A DNA stretch of 11,158 bases from positions 1-11,158 of the forward strand of contig JAJZFF010000291.1 of NCBI GenBank assembly GCA_021805485.1, given 5' to 3'. Source of the DNA: Pseudomonadota bacterium. GTDB taxonomy: Bacteria > Pseudomonadota > Alphaproteobacteria > Acetobacterales > Acetobacteraceae. Position numbers and translations under genes: made by a program. Positions 1-7,241 of this stretch are shown in pieces. The notes under the pieces are model-generated. The model saw only the letters and a list, made by a program, of their open reading frames with translations, was not told where the DNA came from and did no database searches. How positions within the stretch are numbered: the stretch's first letter is position 1; the number at the start of each line of letters is the position of its first letter.

Positions 1-1
1 G

Positions 2-793
2 GGCATCGTGATGCGCGGCGGCGACCAGATCGTGCTGGTGGACACGCCGGGCATTTTCGCGCCGAAGCGGCGGCTCGACCGCGCGATGGTCGCGGCGGCG
101 TGGGAGGGGGTGGCTGGCGCCGATCTCGCCTGCCTGATCGTCGATGCCGCGAAGGCGGACCCGGACGATCTCGCCGAGCCGATCGAGGCGCTCGCCGCGA
201 CCGGGCGGCCGCGCTGGCTGATCCTCAACAAGATCGACCTGCTGCCGCGCGACAAGCTGCTGCCGCTGGCCGAAACGCTGGCGCGGCAGGGCGGGTTCGC
301 GGAAGTGTTCATGATCAGCGCGCTGAAGCGCGACGGCGTCGATCGCCTGCTCGACGCGCTGGCCGCGGCGATGCCCGAAGGCCCGCATCTCTACCCCGAG
401 GACGAGCTGACCGACCAGACCGAGCGAATGCTCGCTGCCGAGCTGGTGCGCGAGCAGATCTTTCTCCAGCTGCGCGACGAGGTGCCCTACGGCGCCTCCG
501 TCGAGACCGAGAGTTTCAGCGAGCGGAAGGACGGATCGGTGCGGATCGACGTTACCGTCTATGTCGCGCGTGCCGGTCACAAGAAGATCGTGCTCGGCGA
601 GGGCGGGGCGCCCGGCCACAAGAAGATCGTGCTCGGCGAGGGCGGGGCGCGCATCAAGTCGATCGGTTCGCGGGCGCGGCGGGATCTCGAGCGCCAGCTG
701 GAGCGGCGGGTGCACCTGTTTCTCAACGTCAAGGAACGCCCGGGCTGGGACGAGGAGGCCGCGCGGTTGCGCGCCCTCGGCCTCGACGGCTGA
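2..793 (+). CDS. era: GTPase Era, 5'-truncated by window edge, with a 13-residue internal duplication
   Basis: Era is an essential GTPase that binds 16S rRNA and helps mature the 30S subunit. The visible 263 residues begin after the P-loop (G1), which lies outside the window. The G3 motif DTPG is at residues 14-17, G4 NKID at 76-79, and a G5-like SAL at 106-108. The Era linker signature around HLYPEDELTDQ (129-139) follows, then the C-terminal KH domain with its GxxG loop and the typical RPGW near the end. Oddly, the KH loop segment GHKKIVLGEGGA occurs twice in tandem (13 residues inserted, frame kept; DNA 573-650). A doubled GxxG in an essential protein is unlikely to be tolerated, so a sequence artefact is suspected. 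The gene converges with the acyl-CoA dehydrogenase gene, 38 bases away across a hairpin. Identity is certain from the motifs; the duplication is seen directly and its cause is inferred. Confidence 0.95.
   Translation, partial: GIVMRGGDQIVLVDTPGIFAPKRRLDRAMVAAAWEGVAGADLACLIVDAAKADPDDLAEPIEALAATGRPRWLILNKIDLLPRDKLLPLAETLARQGGFAEVFMISALKRDGVDRLLDALAAAMPEGPHLYPEDELTDQTERMLAAELVREQIFLQLRDEVPYGASVETESFSERKDGSVRIDVTVYVARAGHKKIVLGEGGAPGHKKIVLGEGGARIKSIGSRARRDLERQLERRVHLFLNVKERPGWDEEAARLRALGLDG
573..650. repeat. Tandem duplication 2 x 39 bp inside era
   Basis: Bases 573-611 and 612-650 are the same 39-bp unit with one difference (T577 against C616, fifth base of the unit). The frame is kept, adding 13 residues that double the KH-domain GxxG loop. 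Confidence 0.95.
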
Positions 794-795
794 AC

Positions 796-823
796 ACCGG
801 CGCCGGGTTGGCCCGGCGCCGGT
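796..823. terminator. Bidirectional hairpin terminator between convergent era and the acyl-CoA dehydrogenase gene
   Basis: A perfect inverted repeat has arms at 797-807 and 812-822 (11 bp, all G/C), a TTGG loop, and an extra A-T closing pair at 796/823. It sits 3 bases after the era stop and 9 bases short of the stop of the opposing gene, where a shared terminator is expected. No long T-run follows on either strand, which is common in high-GC genomes, so intrinsic efficiency is uncertain. Confidence 0.75.
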
Positions 824-831
824 TCAGAACG

Positions 832-2000
832 TCAGGCGGCGAGCCGGCGGCGATGGTGGTCGGCGTTGCCGAACATCGTGTCGATCATGGTCAGCCGCTT
901 GAAATAGTGGCCGGCCTTGTATTCCATCGTCATCGCGATGCCGCCATGCAGCTGGATCGCCTGCTGGCCGACGAAGTGCAGCGCCTTGCCCACCCCGGCC
1001 TTGGCCAGCGCCATCGCCTTGCCGCGCGCCTCGGCATCGTCGTCGGCGACCGAGAGGGCGGCGAAGATGGCGAGGCTGCGCGCCTGTTCCAGCGCCACAT
1101 ACATGTCCACCGCGCGGTGCTGCAGCGCCTGGAAGACGGAAATCGCCACCCCGAACTGCTTGCGCTGCTTCATGTAGTCGACGGTCAGGCCGACCAGGGC
1201 CTCCATCGCGCCCACCGCCTCGGCGCAGAGGGCGGCGATCGTCTCGTCGCGCGCGCGCTCCAGCACCGCGAGATCGCCGATCTGCCGCGCGGCCGGAACC
1301 CGCACGCTGGCGAGCGAGATTTCCGCGCCGCGCAGCAGGTCCTGCATCGGATAGCCGCGGCGGGAGACGCCTTCGGCCTTCGCATCGACCAGGAACAGGC
1401 CGATCCCGTCGCGGTCGCGCCGGCTGCCGGCAAGGCGGGCGCTGACGATCCGATCCCGTCGCGATCGCGCCGGCTGCCGGCAAGGCGGGCGCTGACGATC
1501 AGCCAGTCCGCCGTATCGCCGCCGAGGACCACCGACTTCTCGCCTTCGAGGATGAAATGATCGCCGTCGCGCTTCGCGGTAGTGGTCACGTCTTCGAGGT
1601 CGTGGCGGGAACTGCGCTCGGTATGGGCGACGGCGACGATCGTCTCGCCGGCGGCAAGTGCGGGAATCACCTCGTCCCTCACGGCCGCGCTTGAGCCGTG
1701 GCGCAGGACGGCGCCGGCGAAGACGATCGCGGCGAGATAGGGTTCGAGGGCCAGCGCCTTGCCGATCTCCTCCATGACGATCATGGTCTCGACCGGCCCG
1801 CCGCCGAAGCCGCCCTGCGCCTCGTCGAAGGGCAGGGCGAGCAGCCCGGCCTCGGCATATTCGGCCCAGACCGCGCGGTCGAATCCTTCGGGAAGTTTCG
1901 CATAGGCCTTGCGCTTTTCGAAATCGGCGTAGCGGCTGGCGAAAAGCTTGCCGACACTGTCGCGCAGCAGGCGCTGTTCTTCGGTAAAATCGAAATCCAT
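832..2000 (-). CDS. pimD: Acyl-CoA dehydrogenase, small-subunit (PimD) type, frameshifted by a 50-bp duplication
   Basis: This is a flavin acyl-CoA dehydrogenase resembling the small subunit of pimeloyl-CoA dehydrogenase, oxidising acyl-CoA to trans-2-enoyl-CoA in the cytoplasm. The ATG at 2000 is preceded by GAGGA seven bases upstream, overlapping the stop of the large-subunit gene. The N-terminus (MDFDFTEEQRLLRDSV) and GGFGGGPVETMIVMEE at about 63-78 are typical. The frame is good to about residue 184 (ARLAGSRRDRDGIG). The 50-bp duplication at 1400-1499 then shifts it, and as written translation stops at 1185. The remaining half (from about 1400 to the TGA at 832) continues in another frame with LFLVDAKAEGV and ends ADHHRRRLAA. 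Deleting one copy gives one 372-residue protein, normal for the family. The C-terminus has FGNADHH where classical enzymes carry the YEG glutamate, consistent with a non-catalytic partner subunit. Family assignment is firm; the pim assignment rests on operon order. Confidence 0.85.
1400..1499. repeat. Tandem duplication 2 x 50 bp, frameshifting
   Basis: Bases 1400-1449 and 1450-1499 repeat a 50-bp unit with one difference (G1414 against A1464). Fifty is not a multiple of three, so the pimD-like frame is broken here. With one copy removed, the protein joins correctly as DRDGIG-LFLVDAK. Confidence 0.95.
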
Positions 2001-2010
2001 TGTCTTGTCC

Positions 2011-3222
2011 TCAGAACCCCAGGATCGCCTTGGCGATGATGTTGCGCTGGATCTCGTTCGAGCCGCCGTAGATCGAGATCTTCCGCCAGTTGAAGTAGGT
2101 GGGCGCCGCCTCGGCCGCGTCGTCCGGCCCGATCGGCATGGCGTTGCCATCGTCATCCGGATCGGTCGAGCCCTGGAACGGCATGGCGAGCGGGCCGACG
2201 ACATCGAGCAGAAGCTCGGTCGTCGCCTGCTGGATTTCCGAACCCTTGATCTTGAGGATCGAGGATTTCGGATCCGGCCGGCCATGCTTGCCCGATTTGC
2301 GCGCCTCGGCGAGCACGCGGAGCTGGGTGATTTCCAGCGCCTTGAGATCGATCTCGACATCCACGAGCTTCTCGCGGAACCAGGGCGCGTCGATCAGCCT
2401 GGCATCGCCGGCCCGCTCGATCGCGGCGAGTTCGCGGATGCGACGCAGGCGCTGCTTCGAGGCGCCGACGCGGGCGATACCGGTGCGCTCGTTGCCGAGC
2501 AGGAACTTCGCGTAGTCCCAGCCCTTGTTTTCCTCGCCGACGAGGTTTTCCGCCGGCACCTTCACCTCGTCGAACCAGACCTCGTTGACCTCGTGCCCGC
2601 CATCGATCAGCTGGATCGGCCGGACGGTGATGCCGGGCGTCTTCATGTCGACAAGGATGAAGGAAATGCCTTGCTGCTTCTTCTCCGCACCCGGATCGGT
2701 GCGGGCGAGGACGAAGATCCAGTCGGCATACTGGGCGAGGGTCGTCCAGGTCTTCTGGCCGTTGATGATGTAGTGATCGCCCTCGCGGCGGGCCGTGGTC
2801 TTGAGGCCGGCCAGATCCGATCCCGCCCCCGGCTCGGAGAAGCCCTGGCACCACCAGATATCGAGGTTGGCCGTCGCCGGCAGGAATTTCCGCTTCTGCT
2901 CGTCATTGCCGAAGGTCGCGATCACCGGGCCGACCATGGAGACGTTGAACGGCAGCGGGCTGGGCGCGGGGGCCGATTGCAACTCGTCGAGCAGGATGAA
3001 TTCCTGCACCGGGCTCCAGTCCTGCCCGCCCCAGGCGCGCGGCCAGTGCGGCACCGCCCAGCCTTTCGCGTTCAGCTTGCGCTGCCAGTCGACAATGTCC
3101 TGCTTGCCGATCTCGCGTCCCTCGATCAGGCGCTTCTGCACATCCCCGGGCAGGTTGTCGCGGATGAAGGCGCGCACCTCGTCGCGGAACGCGATTTCCT
3201 CGGGCGAAAAGCTGAGTTCCAT
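2011..3222 (-). CDS. pimC: Acyl-CoA dehydrogenase, large-subunit (PimC) type
   Basis: This is an intact 403-residue flavin acyl-CoA dehydrogenase, closest in style to the large subunit of pimeloyl-CoA dehydrogenase. The ATG at 3222 has a strong GAGGAG site six bases upstream. The N-terminal domain begins MELSFSPEEIAFRDEVRAF. The family signature CQGFSEPGAGSDLAGL is at 125-140 (FAD/substrate middle domain), GQKTWTTLAQYADW at about 155-168, and the C-terminal signature YGGSNEIQRNIIAK at 385-398. The classical catalytic Glu position (YEG in medium-chain enzymes) is Gly386 here. Glu245 in GNERTGIARV is a candidate base at the alternative position used by isovaleryl- and long-chain dehydrogenases (inference). 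Ten bases separate its stop from the small-subunit start, which suggests a co-translated heteromeric enzyme. It is not interrupted by any of the window's duplications. It could act on another CoA ester; substrate is not readable from sequence. Confidence 0.9.
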   Translation of the reverse strand: MELSFSPEEIAFRDEVRAFIRDNLPGDVQKRLIEGREIGKQDIVDWQRKLNAKGWAVPHWPRAWGGQDWSPVQEFILLDELQSAPAPSPLPFNVSMVGPVIATFGNDEQKRKFLPATANLDIWWCQGFSEPGAGSDLAGLKTTARREGDHYIINGQKTWTTLAQYADWIFVLARTDPGAEKKQQGISFILVDMKTPGITVRPIQLIDGGHEVNEVWFDEVKVPAENLVGEENKGWDYAKFLLGNERTGIARVGASKQRLRRIRELAAIERAGDARLIDAPWFREKLVDVEIDLKALEITQLRVLAEARKSGKHGRPDPKSSILKIKGSEIQQATTELLLDVVGPLAMPFQGSTDPDDDGNAMPIGPDDAAEAAPTYFNWRKISIYGGSNEIQRNIIAKAILGF

Positions 3223-3232
3223 GGCGCTCTCC

Positions 3233-3328
3233 TCAGTTGTTCTCGAAACGGCCGGCGCTGTCCTTGCGGGTGCCGGTGGGGGTGTCCATCCGCCCGCGCG
3301 GGGCGGCGGCGATGGTGGGCGGGATCAT
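3233..3328 (-). CDS. Candidate 31-residue small ORF between ligase and large dehydrogenase
   Basis: The ATG at 3328 overlaps the ligase TGA as ATGA, and the frame stays open for 31 codons (begins MIPPTIAAAPRGR, ends RFENN) to a TGA at 3233-3235, just before the next gene's ribosome site. It is basic, has no membrane segment, and I recognise no family. It fills nearly all of the 102-base gap where R. palustris carries the thiolase gene pimB. It may be a coupled small protein, a leader that passes ribosomes to pimC, or chance in GC-rich DNA. Low confidence. Confidence 0.22.
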   Translation of the reverse strand: MIPPTIAAAPRGRMDTPTGTRKDSAGRFENN

Positions 3329-5010
3329 GGTGCCGCAGCACCCGAAGCTCTGGCGGAAGCGTGCCGTTCGCGTTCCTCCGCCGCGAGTTCCTTGCGGGAG
3401 AACTTGCCGACCGATTCCTTGCGCGAGAACTTGCCGACCGATGTCTTCGGCAGGGCCTCGCGGAATTCGACGGCGGCGGGGAGTTCGTGCTTGCCGAGCT
3501 TGTCGGCGAGGAAGTCGCGCAGCGACTCGATCGTGAATTCCGCCGCACCCGGCTTCAGCGTTATGAAGGCCTTGGCCGACTGGCCGCGATAGTCGTCCGG
3601 CACGCCGACGACGATGACCTCGGCGACGTCGGGGTGTTCGTAGATCGCGCTCTCGATCACGGTCGGGTAGACGTTGAAGCCGCCCGAGAGGATCATGTCC
3701 TTCTTGCGATCGACGAGGAAGACCATGCCGTCCTCGTCGATATAGCCGACATCTCCGGTCAGGAAATGGCCGTCGACGAAACTGCGGGCGGTCTCCTCGG
3801 GGTTCTGCCAGTAGCCGATGAAGGTGTTGGGCGAGCGGATGCGGATTTCGCCGGTTTCGCCATAAGGCAGCACGCGGGACGGATCGTCGAGGGCGACGAC
3901 GTCGAGCTTGATGCCGGGCAGTGGCATGCCGGCGGAGCCGAACTTGAACAGCCCGTCGAGCAGGTTGCCGGTGCCGGCCGAGGCGGTTTCGGTCATGCCC
4001 CAGCCGCCGCCGAGGCGCATGCCGGTCAGCCGCTCGAAACGCTGCCCGATTTCCACCGGCAGCGGCGCGCCGCCCGAGCCGACGAGGCGAAGCGACGACA
4101 GGTCCCGCCGGTCGAGATCCGGCACGTTGGCGAGCGCGATCCACATCGTCGGCACACCGGGAAAATAGCTCGCCTTCTTCACCTCGATGTCGCGCAGCGT
4201 GGTCTCGGCATCGAATTTCAGCCGCAGCAGCAGCGTCGATCCGCGCGAGAGCTGCAACAGGCAGAGCACGACCAGCGCGTAGATATGGAACAGCGGCAGC
4301 ACGCAGATCGCGCGGAATTTCTGCCCCGGCGGGAAGCGGTTCTGGCCGTCGAAGAAGGTGGCGTAGATCGCGACCGCCGCCCGCAGCGTCGCGTGCGTGT
4401 GCATCGCCCCCTTGGGCAGGCCGGTGGTGCCGCCGGTATATTGCAGCAGCGCCAGATCGTCCGGCGCGATGGCGGGCGGCTCGAACGCGAATGCCCGTCC
4501 CCGCGCGCGCAGGGCATCGAGCGTCATCACCCGCGGATCGCCCGTCGGGATCGGCGGGTGCGCCATGCCGGGGATCTCGCCGAACGCCGCGTCGTCGGCG
4601 ACGATGATGCGCTCCACATGCCCGGCATCGAGCAGTTTCAGCGCCATGCCGAGCATCGCGCCGAGATTGGTCGTCACCAGCGTGCGTGCGCCGGAATCGT
4701 GCAGCTTGTGGGCAAGCACCAGCGTGCGTGCGCCGGAATCGTGCAGCTTGTGAGCAAGCTCGCGCTCCGCATCCAGCGGCGAGAGATGCGCGACGACGAG
4801 CCCCGCCGTCAGCGCGCCGTAGAAGCAGAACGGGTGCGCCGGCACGTTCGGCAGATAAAGCGCGATGCGCTCGCCCTTCGCATGGCCGAGCGATGCGAGC
4901 CCTGCGGCAACCTCGCCGATGGCTTCGCCGAGCTCGGCGAAGCCGGTTTCACGGTCGCGATATTCCAGCGCGGGCAGCGCCGCGTTTTCGGCAACGCTGC
5001 GCACGATCAT
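3325..5010 (-). CDS. pimA: AMP-forming acyl-CoA ligase (PimA/FadD type) with two in-frame duplications and a damaged N-terminus
   Basis: This ANL-superfamily ligase activates a carboxylic acid to acyl-AMP and then acyl-CoA. From the ATG at 5010 the frame encodes 561 residues. The ATP-binding loop YTGGTTGLPKG is at 191-201, GWGMTE at 336-341, TGD at 418-420, and the hinge/A8 region DRKKDMILSGGFNVYP at 434-449. The A10 catalytic lysine motif SVGKFSRKE occurs twice (524-541) through a 27-bp duplication, and LAHKLHDSGARTLV occurs twice (85-112) through a 42-bp duplication. The start at 5010 is probably not the native one: it opens at RSVAENAALPALEYRDR, which lies some 30 residues into the family, and its nearest GGGAG is 12 bases away. 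The native start is likely the ATG at 5050 (separate entry), out of frame. It is third from last in the pim-like operon, where it would supply the CoA ester. A dicarboxylate or medium/long-chain acid substrate is inferred from context only. Confidence 0.88.
   Translation of the reverse strand: MIVRSVAENAALPALEYRDRETGFAELGEAIGEVAAGLASLGHAKGERIALYLPNVPAHPFCFYGALTAGLVVAHLSPLDAERELAHKLHDSGARTLVLAHKLHDSGARTLVTTNLGAMLGMALKLLDAGHVERIIVADDAAFGEIPGMAHPPIPTGDPRVMTLDALRARGRAFAFEPPAIAPDDLALLQYTGGTTGLPKGAMHTHATLRAAVAIYATFFDGQNRFPPGQKFRAICVLPLFHIYALVVLCLLQLSRGSTLLLRLKFDAETTLRDIEVKKASYFPGVPTMWIALANVPDLDRRDLSSLRLVGSGGAPLPVEIGQRFERLTGMRLGGGWGMTETASAGTGNLLDGLFKFGSAGMPLPGIKLDVVALDDPSRVLPYGETGEIRIRSPNTFIGYWQNPEETARSFVDGHFLTGDVGYIDEDGMVFLVDRKKDMILSGGFNVYPTVIESAIYEHPDVAEVIVVGVPDDYRGQSAKAFITLKPGAAEFTIESLRDFLADKLGKHELPAAVEFREALPKTSVGKFSRKESVGKFSRKELAAEERERHASARASGAAAP
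3388..3441. repeat. Tandem duplication 2 x 27 bp in the ligase A10 motif
   Basis: Bases 3388-3414 and 3415-3441 repeat a 27-bp unit with one difference (G3397 against C3424). The frame is kept, adding nine residues that duplicate the catalytic-lysine motif SVGKFSRKE. Confidence 0.93.
4675..4758. repeat. Tandem duplication 2 x 42 bp in the ligase N-domain
   Basis: Bases 4675-4716 and 4717-4758 repeat a 42-bp unit with one difference (G4711 against A4753, five to six bases from the right end). The frame is kept, adding 14 residues (LAHKLHDSGARTLV). Confidence 0.94.
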
Positions 5011-5050
5011 GCGGATAATTCCGCTCCCACGGGAACGGCCGGGTGCTCAT
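5011..5050 (-). other. Out-of-frame native N-terminus of the acyl-CoA ligase; probable deletion junction at about 5005-5016
   Basis: An ATG at 5050 overlaps the TGA of the upstream gene (5049-5047) as ATGA, like other junctions in this window, and encodes MSTRPFPWERNYP. From memory of the family, this is the canonical opening of alphaproteobacterial FadD/PimA-type ligases, which then continue with a Gly/Trp-containing stretch of roughly 20 residues. Here that stretch is absent. The main ligase frame resumes at IVRSVAEN, shifted by one base. The simplest explanation is loss of about 60 bases, biologically or by mis-assembly. As written, the peptide is out of frame with the rest of the enzyme. 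Confidence 0.6.
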
Positions 5051-7143
5051 GAAGCGGCTTTCGCGTCCTGGGCGAAATCCGCGAACCCTTGGCCGGCATC
5101 CGCGAGGCGGCGCAGCAGGGCGCAGGGGGCGAGCGTTTCGTCGCCCACCGCCGTTGCGTAATGCTCCAGCCGGGCGGCGATCTCCTTCAGCCCGACCAGG
5201 TCGGCGTGGAAGCACGGCCCGCCGCGCCAGACCGGCCAGCCATAGCCGTAGACCCAGACGACATCGACATCCGAGGGGCGGATGGCGATGCCTTCCTCGA
5301 GGATGCGGGCCGCCTCGTTGATCATCGGGTAGGTCATGCGTTCGAGGATTTCCTGGTCGGAAATCGCGCGCCGGGTGACGCCGAGCGCTGCCGCCTTGTC
5401 CTTGATCAGCGCCTCGACCTCGGGGTCGGGCGTCGGCACGCGGCTGCCGTTTTCATAGATGTAGTAGCCGCGGCCGGTCTTCTGGCCGAAGCGGCCCATC
5501 TCGCACAGCGCGTCGGACACCGGTGCTGTGGCGCCGCGATGCTTGCGGATCCGCCAGCCGACATCGAGCCCCGCAAGGTCGCCCATGGCGAACGGGCCCA
5601 TCGGGAAGCCGAACGCCTTGACCACGGCATCGACCTGCTGCGGCAGCGCGCCTTCCAGCATCAGCCGCTCGCACTCGATGGTGCGGCGCGCCAGCATGCG
5701 GTTGCCGACGAACCCGTCGCAATTGCCGACCACGACCGGCACCTTGCCCAGCGTCTTGCCCACCGCGATGGCGGTGGCGATCGACTGCGCGGAACTCTCC
5801 TTGCCGCGCACGATCTCCAGCAGCTTCATCACGTTGGCCGGCGAGAAGAAATGCATGCCGAGAACGTCGCCCGGCCGCTTCGTCGCGGCGGCGATGGCGT
5901 CGACATCCAGCGTCGAGGTGTTGGTCGCGAGCAGCGCGCCGGGGCGGGCGATGCCGTCGAGCCGCGCGAAGACCTCCTTCTTGAGCCCGAGTTCCTCGAA
6001 CACCGCCTCGATGACGATGTCAGCCTCGGCGATCACGCCCCAGTCGGTGCTGCCGGAGAACAGGGCCATGCGCTTCTCGGTCGTTCCCGCCGGCAGCGCG
6101 CCACGCTGGACCGAGACGTCGTAGGTGCCGCGCACGCGGTCGAGCCCGCGGGCCAGCGCCGCCTCGTCGGTTTCGACGACGGTGACCGGGATGCCCGCAT
6201 TGGCGAAATTCATCGCGATACCGCCGCCCATCGTGCCGCCGCCGATGACGACGGCGCGGCCGATTTTCGCCCCTTTCACCTCGGGGCCGATGCCGGGGAT
6301 CTTCTGCGCCTCGCGCTCGGCGAAGAACACATGCCGCTGGGCACGCGACTGGTCGCCGACGACGAGGCGCATGAACGCCTGCTGCTCGGCCTTGGCACCT
6401 TCGTCGAAGGGCAGGGTGAAGGAATTGCGCACGGCTTCGACGCAGGCGGCCGGCGCCTCGACGCCCTTGAGCCGCTTCGTCGCCTCGGCGGCGGCGGCCT
6501 CGAACGCGCTCGGATCGGCCTTGGCGGCGGCAATTTTGTCGCTCCGGTCGCGCACGCGGACCAGCTTCGCGGGATCGACCGTGTGGGCGAAGTCGATCGC
6601 GCCCTGCACCGGGTCGGACACGATCGCGTCGATCAGCCCGTCCGCCAGCGCAGCCTTCGCGCCGATCATCTTCCCGGAGACGATGGCGGCCACCGCCTTT
6701 TCCGGCCCGATCAGCCGCGGCAGGCGCTGCGTGCCGCCGGCGCCCGGCAGCAGGCCGAGCTTGACTTCCGGCAGTCCCATCCGGGCCGACTCGACGGCGA
6801 CGCGATAATGGCAGCCGAGTGCCAGTTCCAGCCCGCCGCCGAGCGTGGTGCCGAACAGCGCGGCGATGACGGGCTTGCGGCAGTTGTCGAACCGCTCGAT
6901 CACCTCGTGCAGGCCCGGCGCGCGCGGCGGCTTGCCGAATTCGGTGATGTCGGCGCCGGCCGAGAAGGTGCGCCCCTTGCAGGCGAGCACGATGGCGCGG
7001 ACCGAGGCATCCGCCTCCGCCGCCGCGAGTTGCTCGACCAGCCCGGCCCGCACGGCATGGCCGAGTGCGTTCACCGGGGGGTTGTCGATCGAGATCACGG
7101 CGACGCCGTTGGCGATTTCGAGCCCGACTTTCTGCTCGCTCAT
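5047..7143 (-). CDS. pimF: Bifunctional enoyl-CoA hydratase / 3-hydroxyacyl-CoA dehydrogenase (PimF/FadB-like)
   Basis: This intact 698-residue enzyme hydrates trans-2-enoyl-CoA and then oxidises the L-3-hydroxyacyl-CoA with NAD+. The N-terminal crotonase domain (1 to about 190) has the oxyanion-hole segment FSAGADI at 60-66 and both catalytic glutamates, Glu106 (LGGGLELALG) and Glu126 (GLPEVKLGLLPGAGGT), spaced 20 apart as in FadB. The dehydrogenase part has the GGGTMGGG dinucleotide loop at 301-308, the NAD-selecting acidic Glu324, NTST at 408-411, and the His431-Glu443 catalytic dyad in HFFSPANVMKLLEIVRG. Asn481 lies in GFVGNR, and the C-terminal domain includes GFPMGPFAMGDLAGLDVGW. The ATG at 7143 has GGAGG four bases upstream. 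It is first in the operon, and its stop overlaps the native ligase start as ATGA. No duplication interrupts it. The pim symbol rests on order and partners; fadB/fadJ-like is the safe name. Confidence 0.92.
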   Translation of the reverse strand: MSEQKVGLEIANGVAVISIDNPPVNALGHAVRAGLVEQLAAAEADASVRAIVLACKGRTFSAGADITEFGKPPRAPGLHEVIERFDNCRKPVIAALFGTTLGGGLELALGCHYRVAVESARMGLPEVKLGLLPGAGGTQRLPRLIGPEKAVAAIVSGKMIGAKAALADGLIDAIVSDPVQGAIDFAHTVDPAKLVRVRDRSDKIAAAKADPSAFEAAAAEATKRLKGVEAPAACVEAVRNSFTLPFDEGAKAEQQAFMRLVVGDQSRAQRHVFFAEREAQKIPGIGPEVKGAKIGRAVVIGGGTMGGGIAMNFANAGIPVTVVETDEAALARGLDRVRGTYDVSVQRGALPAGTTEKRMALFSGSTDWGVIAEADIVIEAVFEELGLKKEVFARLDGIARPGALLATNTSTLDVDAIAAATKRPGDVLGMHFFSPANVMKLLEIVRGKESSAQSIATAIAVGKTLGKVPVVVGNCDGFVGNRMLARRTIECERLMLEGALPQQVDAVVKAFGFPMGPFAMGDLAGLDVGWRIRKHRGATAPVSDALCEMGRFGQKTGRGYYIYENGSRVPTPDPEVEALIKDKAAALGVTRRAISDQEILERMTYPMINEAARILEEGIAIRPSDVDVVWVYGYGWPVWRGGPCFHADLVGLKEIAARLEHYATAVGDETLAPCALLRRLADAGQGFADFAQDAKAAS

Positions 7144-7181
7144 GTTTCCTCCGCTTGGATGGCCGCAGCCTGCACCATTGG

Positions 7182-7217
7182 TTAAGCGTTTATCGCTTGC
7201 GGTCGGGGGCGATGCAA
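7182..7217 (-). promoter_or_regulatory. Possible promoter and small palindrome upstream of the beta-oxidation operon
   Basis: On the minus strand TTGCAT (7217-7212), 17 bases, then GATAAA (7194-7189) makes a modest sigma-70-like pair about 45-50 bases before the ATG. A palindrome AAGCG-N5-CGCTT (7184-7198) overlaps the -10 and could be an operator. The surrounding A/T enrichment is unusual for this window. The -35 lies inside the hairpin at 7201-7228. No factor can be named. Confidence 0.35.
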
Positions 7218-7228
7218 GACCCCCGGCC
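7201..7228 (-). terminator. GC hairpin after the solute-binding protein gene
   Basis: The arms 7201-7209 and 7220-7228 pair over nine positions (eight Watson-Crick and one G-T) around a 10-base loop. It lies 13 bases past the stop of the upstream gene. No T-run follows on the minus strand, so it is at best a weak intrinsic terminator or an attenuating structure separating the two transcription blocks. Confidence 0.4.
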
Positions 7229-7241
7229 CGCCTTCGCGGTG

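Noticed and set aside
100..1560. A 486-codon plus-strand frame across era and the small dehydrogenase
   Set aside because: Shadow frame of era and antisense of the dehydrogenase; Arg/Ala-rich and without motifs.
1948..5052. A 1034-codon open frame on the plus strand, antisense to the dehydrogenases and ligase
   Set aside because: High-GC codon bias keeps antisense frames open. The translation is low-complexity Arg/Ala/Asp-rich, while the minus strand has clear family motifs.
5089..7185. A 698-codon plus-strand frame opposite the bifunctional enzyme
   Set aside because: Mirror frame of a well-supported gene; no recognisable domain.
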